From Gambelia wislizenii (Eukaryota; Chordata; Lepidosauria; Squamata; Crotaphytidae), in contig JAUMIR010000005.1 in assembly GCA_030847615.1 (NCBI GenBank), forward strand, positions 247,170,645 through 247,234,644: a stretch of DNA of 64,000 bases. The letters run 5' to 3'. Position numbers and translations under genes: made by a program. Of the stretch, positions 48,431 to 59,744 are shown piece by piece (the stretch's first letter is position 1; the number at the start of each line of letters is the position of its first letter). A model generated the notes under the pieces. It was not told the DNA's origin, searched no databases, and saw only the letters and a program-made list of their open reading frames with translations.

Positions 48431-48740
48431 GGAGCTATTCGGCCAAATTGATCACCAACAATGGTCCGCCCTGGCCTCACATTGGGAGGCATGGAGACAC
48501 ACTATCCACAATGCTGCAGCCTTATTTGAGAACTCATGCCGAACAAGTCTTGAAGAGAAACGACAACACAGAAAAAAATCACAACCCGGAAACATCACCC
48601 AAGGAAACCCTCTGCTGTGCTTTCTGCAACCGGACTTGTGTATCTCGGATTGGCCTTTTTAGTCATCAGCGCGCTTGAAGAAAGCACGGGATGAGTCCTT
48701 CCTGAACCTTCGTTTGCGAAGAGAAGCCAGAAAGAGAGAC
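48431..48740 (+). mobile_element. Truncated copy of the zinc-finger LINE, plus strand
   Basis: It encodes QIDHQQWSALASHWEAWRHT and FENSCRTSLEEKRQHRK, then (after a frame change) CAFCNRTCVSRIGLFSHQR, matching the minus-strand element at 1640-1900. It ends in AGCCAGAAAGAGAGAC, a GA-rich tail. Flanks ACATTCTAAAAGG and ACATTAAAGG are a likely imperfect target-site duplication. Confidence 0.82.
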
Positions 48741-49650
48741 ATTAAAGGTAAATAAAGTCAAGAACATGGAATAAGAATTAGTGTAACTTAAGAGTGCATG
48801 AAAGATATCCAGGCCTATAACAGATAAGGGACCTAAGTGCAGAAAAGGCACACACATTAAGACCTATACATTCAAAAGGTGTGCCAAAGCAGGTGCAAAA
48901 TGAAACTTGCTTCAAGGAAAATTAATTTAGATTCAAATAACATATACACATTTTGTGTGCCAGAGGTGCACTCTTTTTGTAGGAAATTCACCTGCTGTCT
49001 AACTGGCACTACCATCTGGTTCAAGATTTCTTGTGTTGCAATGTACCAAGTTGTTTTGTTTGTTTTTTGCTTCAAGATGGCAGCTACTACAGAGTAAAAA
49101 GTTGTGTTACACTTTTCACATATGCAGATGATTGTCTGGACTGAAGTGTACAATACACATATGGACTACTTATGCTGAATACATCAACATTGTACAGGTT
49201 TATGACACAGCAATTCATGTCAATACCACCTTGCTTGCTATACCTCCTGGGTATCAAGGAAAGACAGCCATCAGCAAAAACTAAAGCAAAAACATTATCA
49301 ACATATTCCCAGTCATTTTAGTGTTATTTTCTAAAACCATATGTAAAAGTTCCTGTACATTTATAATTTATACTAACACACACGTTGGGTACAGGTGGTG
49401 GGGGTATCAGAAAATCACAGAAGAAATTTCAGGAGTGTTAGTCTGTCCCAACAACAACAAAAACAATGCCCAAGGCAACTAGAGGTATAATTTAGTTAGC
49501 GGAGTAGATGTGTTCCTGAGTATTACTTCTTTAACAGAAACTTTGGTACTACATCACAAAGAAGAACAGCAGTTCAACAAGTTTCAGCAAACCTTTTCTT
49601 CCCAACTAACATTATGCACATGTGAAATGAAAAATTGTCAGGTATGCCTT
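48741..49650. other. No gene seen
   Basis: Non-coding sequence between the LINE fragment and the DIRS element. Frames on opposite strands at 48872-49153 are shadows of each other with no domain. Confidence 0.4.
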
Positions 49651-49714
49651 GAATGCCACATTGGTCACTTACCGTGAAGGTGCATTCTTGAGGGGATGGG
49701 TGATACGGGTCCTT
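49651..49714. repeat. DIRS left tip, arm 1 of 64-bp inverted repeat
   Basis: It pairs with 49941-50004 with one mismatch over 64 bp, separated by 226 bp. It includes CACTTACCGTGAAGGTGCAT and GGGATGGGTGATACGGGTCC. The first 38 bases lie outside the part shared with the right terminal repeat. Confidence 0.95.
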
Positions 49715-49822
49715 CAGCTGTGGGTTACGTCACTCACTGCCCAGGTGGAGCAGGAAGTTACATCAGTTCTTTGTGATTTAGATTTCTTTGTCTCGTCCAT
49801 CCCAAGGCCACGAGGTTCAGTT
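49689..49822. repeat. DIRS left inverted terminal repeat
   Basis: It matches the complement of 55629-55763 over about 134 bp with few differences. Shared blocks include GGTCCTTCAGCTGTGGGTTA, CCCAGGTGGAGCAGGAAGTT and ACATCAGTTCTTTGTGATTT. Confidence 0.93.
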
Positions 49823-49940
49823 AACTGACTAGCAAAGCCCTAAAGGATAAAGGAAAATCAAATAACATCTGGAAAAGAAAGAACCCCGAGGTATAATTTC
49901 ACCTCAGGATAGGAGCAAGGATGCAGTCACTGGGTGGGGG

Positions 49941-50042
49941 AAGGACTCGTATCACCCATCCCCTCAAGAATGCACCTTCACGGTAAGTGACCAATGTGGC
50001 ATTCTTTGAGGGGAGGGGTGATACGGGTCCTTCAGCTGTGGG
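49941..50042. repeat. DIRS internal complementary region
   Basis: Bases 49941-50004 are the complement of the left tip. Bases 50005-50042 (TTTGAGGGGAGGGGTGATAC and on) copy the right tip read inward. The junction at about 50004 thus records the joined element ends, as in DIRS-1 models. Confidence 0.92.
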
Positions 50043-50097
50043 ATGTGTCCAAGGTATCCTAATACTGAAGGGTGGGAATGACTGTTAGGGAAGAACT

Positions 50098-51110
50098 TCA
50101 GACCTTTATCACCTTCTCAAGTACTCTACAACCAAAGGTCGCCTCTGCTGACCGAAATTTGTCCATCTTATAGTGTCTGATGAAAGTAGACAAGGTACTC
50201 CAGGTTGCCGCCCTGCAGATCTCTGCTAGAGAGGCGTTGGTGGAAAACACAGCAGAAGTTGCCGCTGATCTGATTGAGTGAGCCGTGACTCCTGATGGCC
50301 TGGGGAGCTTGGCGGTGTCGTAGGCAGCAAGAATGCAGGCCTTTATCCAAGTGGCAATGGTTTTCTGCAAAGCCCTGGTTCCCACTGATGACTGAGAGAA
50401 GGAAACAAAACAGGGCATCGCAGCTCTGGAAGGAGGCCATGTGGTTGATGTAGATCTTCAGGGCCCTCCTGATGTCCAGTTTGTGCCAGAGTTTGAGAAG
50501 GAGACAGGCAAAAGGAAGGCAAGACAGCTGGTTGCGAAGTGTGGAACTCGGACATGACCTTGGGCCTGAATGACAGGTCAGGATGAAGAGTCACCGTATC
50601 CTCGCTGAAAGAGCAGAGGTGCTCTCTCACCGAAAGGGCGGCTAATTCGGAGACTCTTCGCGCTGAGGTGACGGCCACTAGGAAGGCCACCTTAATGGTG
50701 AGTGTCCTGAGTTCACCCTGCGGAAAGGTTCAAATGGAGTCTTCATCAGATGTCGCAGAACCAGAGAAATGTTCCATGACGGAAAACTATGTTGAACTGG
50801 AGGGGAGATTATCAAGGCCCCCCTCAGGAAACGCCTGATATACAGATGAGAGGACAGCCAGATACCGTCCTGTCCCGTGAGAAAGGCATAAAGGGCCACC
50901 ACCTGCCTTTTTAGAGTGTTGGGGTGGAGCCCGCCGTCCAAACCCTTTTGCAGAAAAGTGAGGATATGCCTCACCAATGCTTTCTGGTAATCTAGCTTAC
51001 GGGAGGCATACCATCTCTTGAAGGCCCACCATGACTCTTGAAGGCCCACCAGATTCTCCTGGTGGAGATGCGCCTCGAGAAAAGTAGGGTATTGATGACT
51101 GAGTCTTCAT
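50098..51110 (-). pseudogene. DIRS tyrosine recombinase, frameshifted
   Basis: Three overlapping frames together cover a DIRS recombinase: N-terminal core-binding part (QESWWAFKRWYASRKLDYQK, LHPNTLKRQVVALYAFLTGQ), the first catalytic block VAVTSARRVSELAALSV, TAHSIRSAATSAVF (the HxxR pair), RAATWSTLSTFIRHYKMDKF (Trp and the nucleophile Tyr). All catalytic positions are readable, but at least two frame changes (about 50345-50440 and 50680-50700) stop a full protein. Family role: strand exchange of a circular cDNA with target DNA. Confidence 0.88.
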
Positions 51111-51151
51111 AACCATGGTCTCTCAGAACCTGCTGTTCAACCTCCATGCTG

Positions 51152-52975
51152 TCAGCTGTAGCCAGCTTGGATCCAGATGAAGAACTGGCCCTTGGTGAAG
51201 CAGATCGGGCCTTTGGGGAAGACGCCGGGGTACTCGATTGCCATTTCCATCAAGTCGGAAAACCAGGACCTTCTCGGCCAGTGAGGAGCCACCATGACCG
51301 CTTGCGCCTCCTCCTGGTGAATCTTTCGACAGACCTTCCCTATGAGGGGAAGAGGGGGGAACAGGTAGAAAAGGCCTGACAGCCAATTGGATCTCAGGGC
51401 GTCCATCCCCTTGGCGTTCGGATGCGGGAACCTGGAGAAGAACCTGTCCAGCTTGGAACTGGACCTTGTCGCAAACATGTCCACTTCCAGTGGACCAAAT
51501 CTGGACCGAATCCCTAGGAAGACCGCCTGGTTCAGCTCCCATTCCCCTGGAAGAATCAGGTTCCTGCTCAGATAGTCTGCTTGCTGGTTGAGGTCCCCCT
51601 GTAGGTATTGAGCAGTGAGGGACAACACCATCCTCTCCGCCCAGTTGAACAGAAGGTCCGCTTCCTGATGTAAGGACCTGGACCTCGATCCGCCCTGTTT
51701 CACTATGTACGAGTGTGCTGTGGTTTTGTCTGTCATCACCATGACATATCGGTTATTTAGAACTGGCATTAAGTGCTGTAGGACAAGGCGAGCTGCCCTC
51801 AGTTCCAGCCAATTGATGCTGTGCGATTGTTCCTGTGGGCTCCAAAGGCCTTGTGTCACCTGCCCCTGGCAGTGCGCTCCCCATCCCTGTAGACTTGTGT
51901 CTGTGGTAACCAGGACCGGGTGAGTGACCGTGAACGGGGAGCCCTTGCTTACTGATCTCCTCTGGGACCACCAGATCAACGAGTCCTTTACTTGCTGTGG
52001 GAGGAGAAGGAGAATGGATCTCTTTAGCGCAATCTCCTTCTGGTATGGCATTAAGAAGGCCTGTAAAGGTCTGGAGTGGAAGCACACCCAGGGAACCACC
52101 CCAATTGCTGAAATAATGAGGCCTAGAAGCCTGGCCAGTGAGGACAGTTGGACTGTCTTCAAAGACCTGGCTGTACGGGCTTCCTGTCGAAGTACCTCCT
52201 GTCTTTCCCATGAGAGGGTGACCTCGGAACGTAGTGTGTCGATCTGTACTCCCAGATGAACGATGGTACACGATGAGGACAGGCTGCTCTTCTTTAAGTT
52301 CACCAGGAAGTCATGGTCCTGCAGGTAGCGGATTGTGGACTGTAGGTCTCTCTGGGCCTTCTCTAGTGATGAGGCCCGAAGAAGGATGTTGTCCAGGTAG
52401 GGATACAGGTGAATTCCCTGAGACCTTAGGTTGGCAGTGAGAACTACCAAGATCTTGGTGAATATTCTCGGTGCTGACGCCAGACCAAAGGGATGGGCTC
52501 GGAACTGGAAATGCTGTTCCCCAAAGGTGAAGCGGAGGTACTCCTGCTGTCCTCGTGAATCATGATGTGCAGATATGCTTCCGAAAGGTTGAGAGAGGCC
52601 AGGAAGTCTCCCGGCTGTAGGGCCTCCCTGATGGACGTGAGGGAGAGTTGGTGTATTTTAGGTCTAGAATGGACCAGAGGCTGCCGTCTTTCTTGGGAAC
52701 CGTGAAAAAGAAGGAGTATACCCCGGAGAAATGCTGTAAGTCTAGAACGTCTTCTATGGCAGCAATGTCCCAGAGATGTGTGATAGCATCTGCGAGGTCC
52801 CTCGCTTTCCTGGGGTTTGGGGGGATTGGGACTGGAAGAAATCTGCCCCTTGGTCTTGTCGAACTCGATTCGATATCCGTGGGTAATTGTGTTTGACCAC
52901 CTACTTGTCTGCTGTCGAGTTTGACCAAGATGCATGGAACAGATGGAGCCAGCCACCCACAGGGGGCGACTCCAG
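51152..52975 (-). pseudogene. DIRS reverse transcriptase / RNase H / MT-like region
   Basis: The main 432-codon frame (52450-51152) opens in the RT palm with HLYPYLDNILLRASSLEKAQ, where the active box is YLDN instead of YLDD. RNase H follows with four acidic positions in place (TTDTSLQGWGAH, INWLELRA, VMTDKTTAHSYIVKQGG, NQQADYLSRN). Last comes LEVDMFATRSSSKLDRFFSR and MVAPHWPRRSWFSDL, the segment often labelled methyltransferase-like in DIRS. Upstream RT motifs (FTVPKKDGSLWSILDLKYTN, GDFLASLNLSEAYLHI) sit in two other frames between 52444 and 52930. The substitution and frame breaks make it inactive. Confidence 0.9.
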
Positions 52976-52999
52976 GTCATGATTGTTGGCGGGAACGCC

Positions 53000-55360
53000 C
53001 CCCCTCTGTAGGTTGGAGGTTCCCCATCTGTTGGCATTTTGTTGTGACCTCTGGGCCTGTCTGATGACGTAGTTCGGTTTGATCCAGGCGGGATGAAAGG
53101 AGTTGTAGTTCCGCTGTTTCCCAAAAACCCTTGATGAACGAAAGGAGTTGAAGGACTGAAAGGGTCGCCTCCCATCTTTCTTGACCGACTTCTTAAGGGT
53201 GGATGGCATTGCCATCTTCTTGTCCTTGGTTTGTATGAGGATGCCCTTTAGGGCCTTTTCTCCGAATAGGTTGAGACTTTTAAACGCGGAGGAGGCAAAA
53301 GCAGCTCTAGTGGGGGCATCCACCTGCCAGTATTTCAGCCATACAGACCTTCTGGCCAGTGTCAGAGCACCAATGGCTCGGGCTGAGAAGATCATGGTGT
53401 CTTGGGCCACGTCTGCCGTGAAGAATAGGGCACATAAAAATCTCAGGAGTGTCTTGTGAAGTACCCCTGGGTCGAGGTCCTGGATCTCCATGAGTTCCTA
53501 GAGCCAAGCAACTGATGCCTGAAAGAAGAGGGATATGGCAAGATTAGCCCTCACCCCACAGGCTGCGGACTCGTGGGCCTTTTTAATGGCCGCGTCAGCC
53601 CTTTTCTCATCTGGGAGCCCTCACCCTCCTTGGGAGCCAGAAAATTAGAAACGAGTGAGGCGACTGGATTGTCGGCCAATGGGGGCTTCAGGGACTCAAG
53701 ATGTCGCTGACTGATGTTGTAGTATTTCTGGGATACAGTCGTACCCCTTCTTCCTAGAGAGGGCCTGTTCCACTCATTGATTGTTAGGTTCCAGAAGGCT
53801 TCAGGAAACGGAAGCTCTGGTTTCTTTGGGCGAGAGGTGCACATTACTGCCACCAACTTCTCGTTGGTTGAAGACGTTGAAGGAGTCTGCTCCTGGTCAG
53901 AAGGGGGAATTTCCAGGGTGGCCATCATCTTGGTGAGTAATTGGATGTACCACTCTCCTTGAAACAGCCTGTCTGAGGTCTCCTGTTCCGATGCCTCAGA
54001 CTCAGAGATCTCCCCGTCTTCTTTGTCGTCCAGCACGTCGCCGTCTGGGATTCCAGACCCACTGACAGCTTCAATACGGCGATGTTCGTCCTCAGAATCT
54101 GCAAGAGATTCCGCGGATGAGTGGTTAGATGGAGGGTTCTTCCTCTTTTTAGAACATAGGGTTGCCTTAGATGAAGTACCCTTTGTCGCCTTGCTGGCGG
54201 ACTTGGATTTGGCCTTACCTCTGGATTGGCTCCGAGAATGTGACTGCACCTGGGTAGCTGAGATGGAAAACCTGAAGATGGAAAACCTGAAGCAGAAGCA
54301 CTGGTGCTAGGTCACTCAGATGAATCCTCATCTGACAGAAGGGTGCTGGAGAGAAACTGTAGAGCTGTCTTAATGGCTCCCTTACGCTTCTTACAACGAC
54401 CCTGTAAGGTGGGAGGTCGACCCGGCTCACCTGTGTCCCTCTGCCCCCTTTCCACCTCTGACTCCTCCCCATGGAGGAGTGGGAGGACAAGACACCACCT
54501 AGCCAGACAGACCGGGGCCTGGTAGGCCGAAGCCTGAGCCTGAGGCACTGATGCCTTGGAGAGCAGGACCTGGGGGGGCAAGGCTTGAGGGGCTGAAGCC
54601 TGAGGGGCCGTGACTTGAGAAGCCTGGAGTAGTGGGACTTGGGCCTGGTGCCCTGCAGGCTGGGTGGCAGGGAGCTGGGAGGCATGAGAATGGAGGGCTT
54701 GGGCCTGGTGCCCTGAGACCTGGGTATTTTGTGCAGCCTGGGGTGCTGGAGGATGTGCCTGCACCCCTCCCGTAGCGGCAGCAGCAGGAATCTGGGACCC
54801 ATCCACGAGGAGTACCTCCGGAATTGGAGGCAAATCCCCACTCCCCCCATTGTTCACAGCGTTTCCATTGGGAGTCCAGGGGGGTTTGATGCCCAAGGTA
54901 CCCAGGAGCAGGGAGGGCACAATATGAGGGGGAAGGACCAACTCCTCTCCACTCCCCCCAGGACCCCTGTACCTTACCGGGGGCTCCTGCCCCTATCCAT
55001 CCATGGCAGCAGGGTCCGGGGGCATGCCAGGAGCTCCATAGGGGTGGATGGTTCATCAGTCCCAGAGGAGTCCTCAGAGGCCAGCTTCTTCTTCGGCTGG
55101 ACTGGCTTCCTTCGTGACTTTATCGTCGCCGTTCCCTACAATGCCTTCCCAGCCGCGATGGCCTGGGAGGCTCTCTGGGCCACGTCCCTCTGGGGGACCC
55201 CTGGCATGGAGCCACCAGTGGCAGCAATGGCAGCTCGGCTCCAATCGCAGTACCCACCGCGGTCTCGGAGTGGCCAGGGTCGGAAGATGCATCCCCTGCC
55301 ACTTCAGATCCTTGGCTGCCGACTGTAAGTCCTCCTGTGTCACCACAGTCTTTACCATGG
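53000..55360 (-). pseudogene. DIRS gag-like ORF1, interrupted
   Basis: The minus strand carries, from the N-terminal side, VVTQEDLQSAAKDLKWQGMH (about 55350), a Pro/Gln/Ala-rich stretch with repeated xQA units (54312-54941), and a Ser/Lys-rich then acidic region (54249-53551: SRSQSRGKAKSKSASKATKG, DKEDGEISESEASEQETSD). A conserved C-terminal block then follows in another frame (53491-53000: ADVAQDTMIFSARAIGALTL, SAFKSLNLFGEKALKGI, RRPFQSFNSFRSSR). The order and the LFGE motif fit DIRS gag. Several frame shifts. Confidence 0.75.
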
Positions 55361-55628
55361 CTTCAGAGGGATAAGAAAGGGAGCAAGCCAGATGGGAGAG
55401 GGAGAGAGCAAAAGGCATTCTAGAAAGCCATGAGAAGAGGAAGAGGGTTTTGTTTTGTTTTGAGAAGGTGGGAGATTCAAAACGAAAGGGAAGAGAGGCA
55501 GAGAATCCCTGCACAGGCAGAAGTCAGAGAAGGGAAGAAACAGGAAAAAATGAAGAAAAAGGCGACCAAAGAGAATAGGATAGATGGAGGAGAGTTTCCT
55601 ACACGGGTTGGGCCAAGCAGGAAGTTAA

Positions 55629-55763
55629 AACTGAGCCTCGTGGCCTTGGTATGGAGGAGACAAAGAAATCTAAATCACAAAGAACTGATGTAACTTCCTG
55701 CTCCACCTGGGCGGTGACTGACCTAACCCACAGCTGAAGGACCCGTATCACCCCCTCCCCTCA
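55629..55763. repeat. DIRS right inverted terminal repeat
   Basis: The complement of 49689-49822 with small differences; the outer edge is near AGAAT at 55769. Blocks AAGAACTGATGTAACTTCCT and CTGAAGGACCCGTATCACCC show the match. Confidence 0.93.
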
Positions 55764-55769
55764 GAGAAT

Positions 55770-58499
55770 AAGTACCGTAAACAAAAACAGTTTGATTCTT
55801 CTAGAGACCACTTGACAGCGACTTCTAAAATGCATCCCAGGGTGACTTTTTCTTTCAAAAGCTTCCCCTTTTCTTATAATTTCATTTTTGGTGGTAAAAC
55901 TTATAGATCTATGCTTTTTTCAACAAATCAGAGTAGCTGGTGAGGAAGGTAAATCTGCTGTCCCCTTTTCTTTCTGTTTTTCTCTTCGAACACACTAAGT
56001 GATTAGGGACGCCCTTGTTTACCTTGCCTGTCAACCTAAGCAAACACAGCTACAGTGGGATCACCTAAAGTAGAGTCCCATTCTTCCCCAGGTCAAGTTT
56101 TATCGCATTGCTTACTACAGACATGCTGCTGCAACACAACATTGAAACTCTGTTTTCACCATTCTTCCAATGCTAATACTGCAAAGAAGGTAGGGAGGAT
56201 GGAGAAGGCGTTCACTCCTTTGCCCTCCTTGAGAACACACTTTCTCCTCCCTCTCTTTGCATCCACTGAAAGACCTTAGTTGATGCCAGTGCTTCAAATG
56301 AACCTGTTCAAGCAGTGAAACCCCCATACAGCAGTGATACAGCACATATTTGACACACAGGACCCTTCAGGATGAATTTCAGCAATTTTCATTTAAAGAA
56401 CCCCATGCAGCAGAGCTGGGGAAAGTCTCCACCTGAGTCTTTGGAGAGCAACTATCTTGGGGAGCAGAGCATGGGAGCAAAATATGACCACAGTGGTCGG
56501 GACATTCTGGGAGTTGTAGTCCAAAAAATGGAGTAAGGCAAACTACAGTAGGCTGGAGAGATGATTGGCCCAACCAGATAATCTGTCTACTCTTGACCAA
56601 TAGTGCCTCTCCATGTCTAAAGAACTCCCACCCATCACTTGCTAACCTGATCCTTTCAACTAGACATGCTAGGAACTGAAACTCAAGAGCTCAGCTTGGA
56701 AAAACGCACATTCTGCCACTGAATTAGAAATCACACCTAAGAGACGCCTATTTATTATTTAGGTAATACTTTCAGTTGACAGTATTTTATTGCATTTGCT
56801 CTGACAAAAACCTCACAAGATACAAGGCTGCCTTTCAACAGTGAAACCTAAGTAGAGAATGAGTCTGTGACAAGGGTGTGAACTGCAGTACTCAAGCAAT
56901 CTTCCAAAGCATTAGGCTGAAGTAGTGGTTATGAGCTCAAAAGTATTAAAAATGCATTTGAACTAGCAGCTATAAAAGGAAATCTACCACTAGTTTAGAG
57001 AACAGTTCCTGGTAGAAGAACTAGAGCAAACGGACATTCAGCAATCAAACAAACTTCAGGGCTTTAAAGGGTTCAAAATAGCCTAAACCAGAAATTATAC
57101 TCTAGTGTAATTCCTTACTTGCAAAGGCTAAACGTATCAGAGGGCAAAGGTTTGAAGTACTGTGTACAATATAAAACTGAAATGAAGAGTGTCAACTGTA
57201 CACTACGTTCCCTGCATGCTGTGCCTCCACATGATTAGTTCTTATGTGTAAGAGGTTCAGGAGGCCCAAACAAGGAGCAAGCATTTCAAGAAAATTGGCA
57301 ATTTGTTGCCTGCCTGATTCCAAGTCATTTTTTTTAAATTGTAACCCAGTATCAGTTCCAGGATTCTGGAAGATGAGTGGGTCTCCTTAATCTGGAAGTG
57401 GCATGATGTGCAAACTATGGATGTTCTCAAATTATTTCCACTGTTCTTAGATGCTCCATGCAGAGCAGTGCTGCTGCTACTTGGGCAGTAATTCCTTTGC
57501 CAGTCTTTAAGTCCTGCCAAATGTAAGGGGGTAAAGTTGGACAGTACTGTAATAATTTTATGATCTACATCCAAAGAAGCAAACCTAAGAGAAAGCACTA
57601 ACATAAAACTATTTTGCAGAAGAACACCAAATCCATTATTGTTAGGGAATTTTGAAAAAAGGAGCTATTAGTTTGTTTCAGTAAAGCTTAGGTATATTTT
57701 CTTTCTTGCTTCAAACCCTTGCTTACCTCTAGCAATTATTAAAATCAGAGTTTCCCCCTCTTCTTTTACAAAAGTAAGCTGAAATCAATCTAACACCTTT
57801 CAACAATAACAGAAACAGAGATAGATGATTACACAGTTACAGAAATAGACTTGGACCACATTTATGGCTATAATCTTTTACTAATAAATATTCACAGTAT
57901 TCTTGAAATGCATTAGGCATAACAAGAAATTGGAGTGCCTTCTACAAGTAAATGTTTTTCTCCCCAATAGTACTTTCGGAAGTCTGCCTCTATTTTCTGG
58001 GCCAAACAAATCACTCCAGTCATAACCAATCACTTAAGGCAAATTCAGCAATAAAATCTGAAATGAAAAGATGGGGAAAATCCAGCTCTGGAGTGTGGCT
58101 TTCAGGCATAGTCAAAGAATTATGGGGTGTCTCCTTAAGCAGAAACTTAAACTCATCTTAAACTCATCTTAAGAGTCCTAGGGAGTACTGAAGAACCAGG
58201 AGCTGGTTCCAGATGGAAGACCTAGTGCTATTCTGCCTTCCCCTCTTTAACAGGTGTGGGGGGGGGGGATGGACACAAAAACAAAGGCATATGCAGAGGG
58301 ATAACCCAGGAGGATTACTAATGGGAAACAGTGCCACCCAGATCACTAACCCCCATCCCATCCCAACATAGTAGTAGTAAAATTCTGGGTTTGACACTTG
58401 TGATTCCTTAGTTTCACTTGGAAACTTCTAATTCTCAACACCTGTGTGGGGCCTAGGTTTAGTAATTCAAATTTCAACACACCACATTTGGTATGAGAA
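55770..58499. other. No gene seen
   Basis: Mostly AT-rich DNA. A CATTCTGGGAGTTGTAGTCC scrap at about 56503 belongs to a common foldback repeat. A G-tract lies at 58259-58268. No coding or RNA signature. Confidence 0.4.
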
Positions 58500-59220
58500 G
58501 GGAGTTTCAGGGAACTGGGAAAAACCCTGCTGGACCCGGCCTCCTCCGATGTTTTGAGGCAGTCTCCTTCCCCTTTGGAAGGGGGGAGCTGCGCCAGCTG
58601 GCCCTCTAAGGTGCTCCCTGCCGCAGCTGACCAGAGAGGCCTTCCTGGCTGCCTCCCTCTGGGATACCCCTGGGATACTCCAGGGGCCGCTGGAGGCAGA
58701 AATGGCAACCGCAGCTCCATCCGTGGCGCCCATGTCGATCTCAGAGCGGCCGGGGTTGGGAGACCCATCCCCGCCGCTCCAGAGGCTTTCCTTGCTGGCT
58801 GGGAGATCTCCTGCGCCATTCCCCATCGCTGGCCTTGCTAGGTACAGCTGGGGAAATCCCAAAGGAAAAAAAAAAGGGGGGGGAGAGAAGCCGCGGAAAG
58901 GGCCGCGAGAAGAAAGAAGTGTTTTTTTTAAAGCGGGAGATTTGAAAAAGGGAACAAGCCAGGGAAAGGCAGTATGCAAAAAGGGGAAGAAAGGGTGAAA
59001 ACTGAGAACAAAGGAGAAAAAAAAGATGGAGGAGAGCTTTCCTGCAACCGGCTGGACAAAGCAGGAAATTAGAACTGACCTCGTGGACTCAAGATGGAGG
59101 AGACCAGAGACAAAGAAATGTGAGTATCAAAGATTCAAGTCGTAATTTCCTGCTCCACCTGGGCGGCGACTGACGAAACCCAGAGCTAAGGACCCATATC
59201 AGCTCCTCCCTTCAGAGAAC
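58500..59220 (-). mobile_element. DIRS right-end fragment, second copy
   Basis: It parallels 55130-55769: gag N-terminal text (CCTTCCTGGCTGCCTCCCTC, TCGATCTCAGAGCGGCCGGG), an A/G-rich leader, and a right terminal repeat (CGTGGACTCAAGATGGAGGA, TTTCCTGCTCCACCTGGGCG, AAGGACCCATATCAGC). It diverges clearly from the 55-kb copy. RT, recombinase and left end are absent, so this is a broken copy or a deletion product. The left limit is approximate. Confidence 0.8.
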
Positions 59221-59251
59221 AGCAAAACTATTGACAAAGATTATTATGTAG

Positions 59252-59298
59252 AAGCTGTTTATTTATTTATTTATTTAGTTAGTTAGTTAGTTATTCAG
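59252..59298. repeat. (TTTA)n/(GTTA)n microsatellite
   Basis: TTTATTTATTTATTTA changes into GTTAGTTAGTTAGTTA without a break. Confidence 0.9.
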
Positions 59299-59384
59299 GT
59301 TGTGTGTTGGGTCAATGGAACTCCTGAGCTATCTGAGCTAATGTTAAAATTTCAAAGTGCACTTGACTCTCTCTCTCCCCCACC

Positions 59385-59615
59385 CCCTCTGGGTGTGTGC
59401 ACCTTCAAATTGCCTGTAGACTTATGGCAAGCAGATTAATTTCATAGGGTTTTCTTAGGCAGGGAATACTCAGAGGTGGTTTGGACAGTTTCCTCCTCTG
59501 AATTACAGCCTATAGCACCTGGTATTCTTTGGTGCTCTCCCATCCAAGTACTAACTAGGGTTGACCCTGCTTAGCTTCCAAGATCAGATGGAATCAGATG
59601 CCTTGACTGCTTGGG
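59385..59615 (-). mobile_element. 5S rRNA-derived SINE, minus strand
   Basis: The complement reads CTTGGAAGCTAAGCAGGGTC and CTAGTTAGTACTTGGATGGG, matching the internal control region of 5S rRNA genes, followed by a SINE body and a tail with AGTCTACAGGCAATTTGAAG. It fits 5S-Sauria-type SINEs of lizards. Not a 5S gene: the 5S part is incomplete and joined to a Bov-B-like tail. Confidence 0.8.
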
Positions 59616-59744
59616 TGTAAATTACTTTGAAGAAGCAATGCACCACCACCTCCCTGCAATGCAAAAGAGCAACCAATACAAGTGAGGAGTAAAAGACTAC
59701 TCATTCACTATTCCTATTTTTGGACAAGTGATCAGGGTGATTTC

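Larger units (their letters stand above)
49651..55769 (-). mobile_element. DIRS-type tyrosine-recombinase retrotransposon, complete layout, defective genes
   Basis: About 6.1 kb, minus strand. Terminal repeats are inverted: plus 49689-49822 matches the complement of 55629-55763. Next to the left end lies an internal complementary region (49941-50042) made of the complement of the left tip followed by a copy of the right tip, the diagnostic DIRS arrangement used to regenerate ends through a circular intermediate. Genes in order: gag-like (about 55360-53000), RT/RNase H (about 52975-51152) and tyrosine recombinase (51110-50098). Frameshifts break all three. Autonomous DIRS elements integrate by recombinase without target duplication; none was seen here. 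Confidence 0.93.

Noticed and set aside
31499..49650. Search for another host gene upstream of MICAL3
   Set aside because: No conserved domain, splice-consistent exon series or RNA gene could be supported; open frames are short and lack signatures.
54215..55330. Long frames on both strands in GC-rich DNA
   Set aside because: Only the minus-strand frames fit the DIRS gag order; plus-strand frames are by-products of base composition and repeats.
58550..58900. Possible CpG island or promoter
   Set aside because: The GC-rich stretch is the gag start of a DIRS fragment and matches 55.1-55.4 kb; no exon or promoter context.
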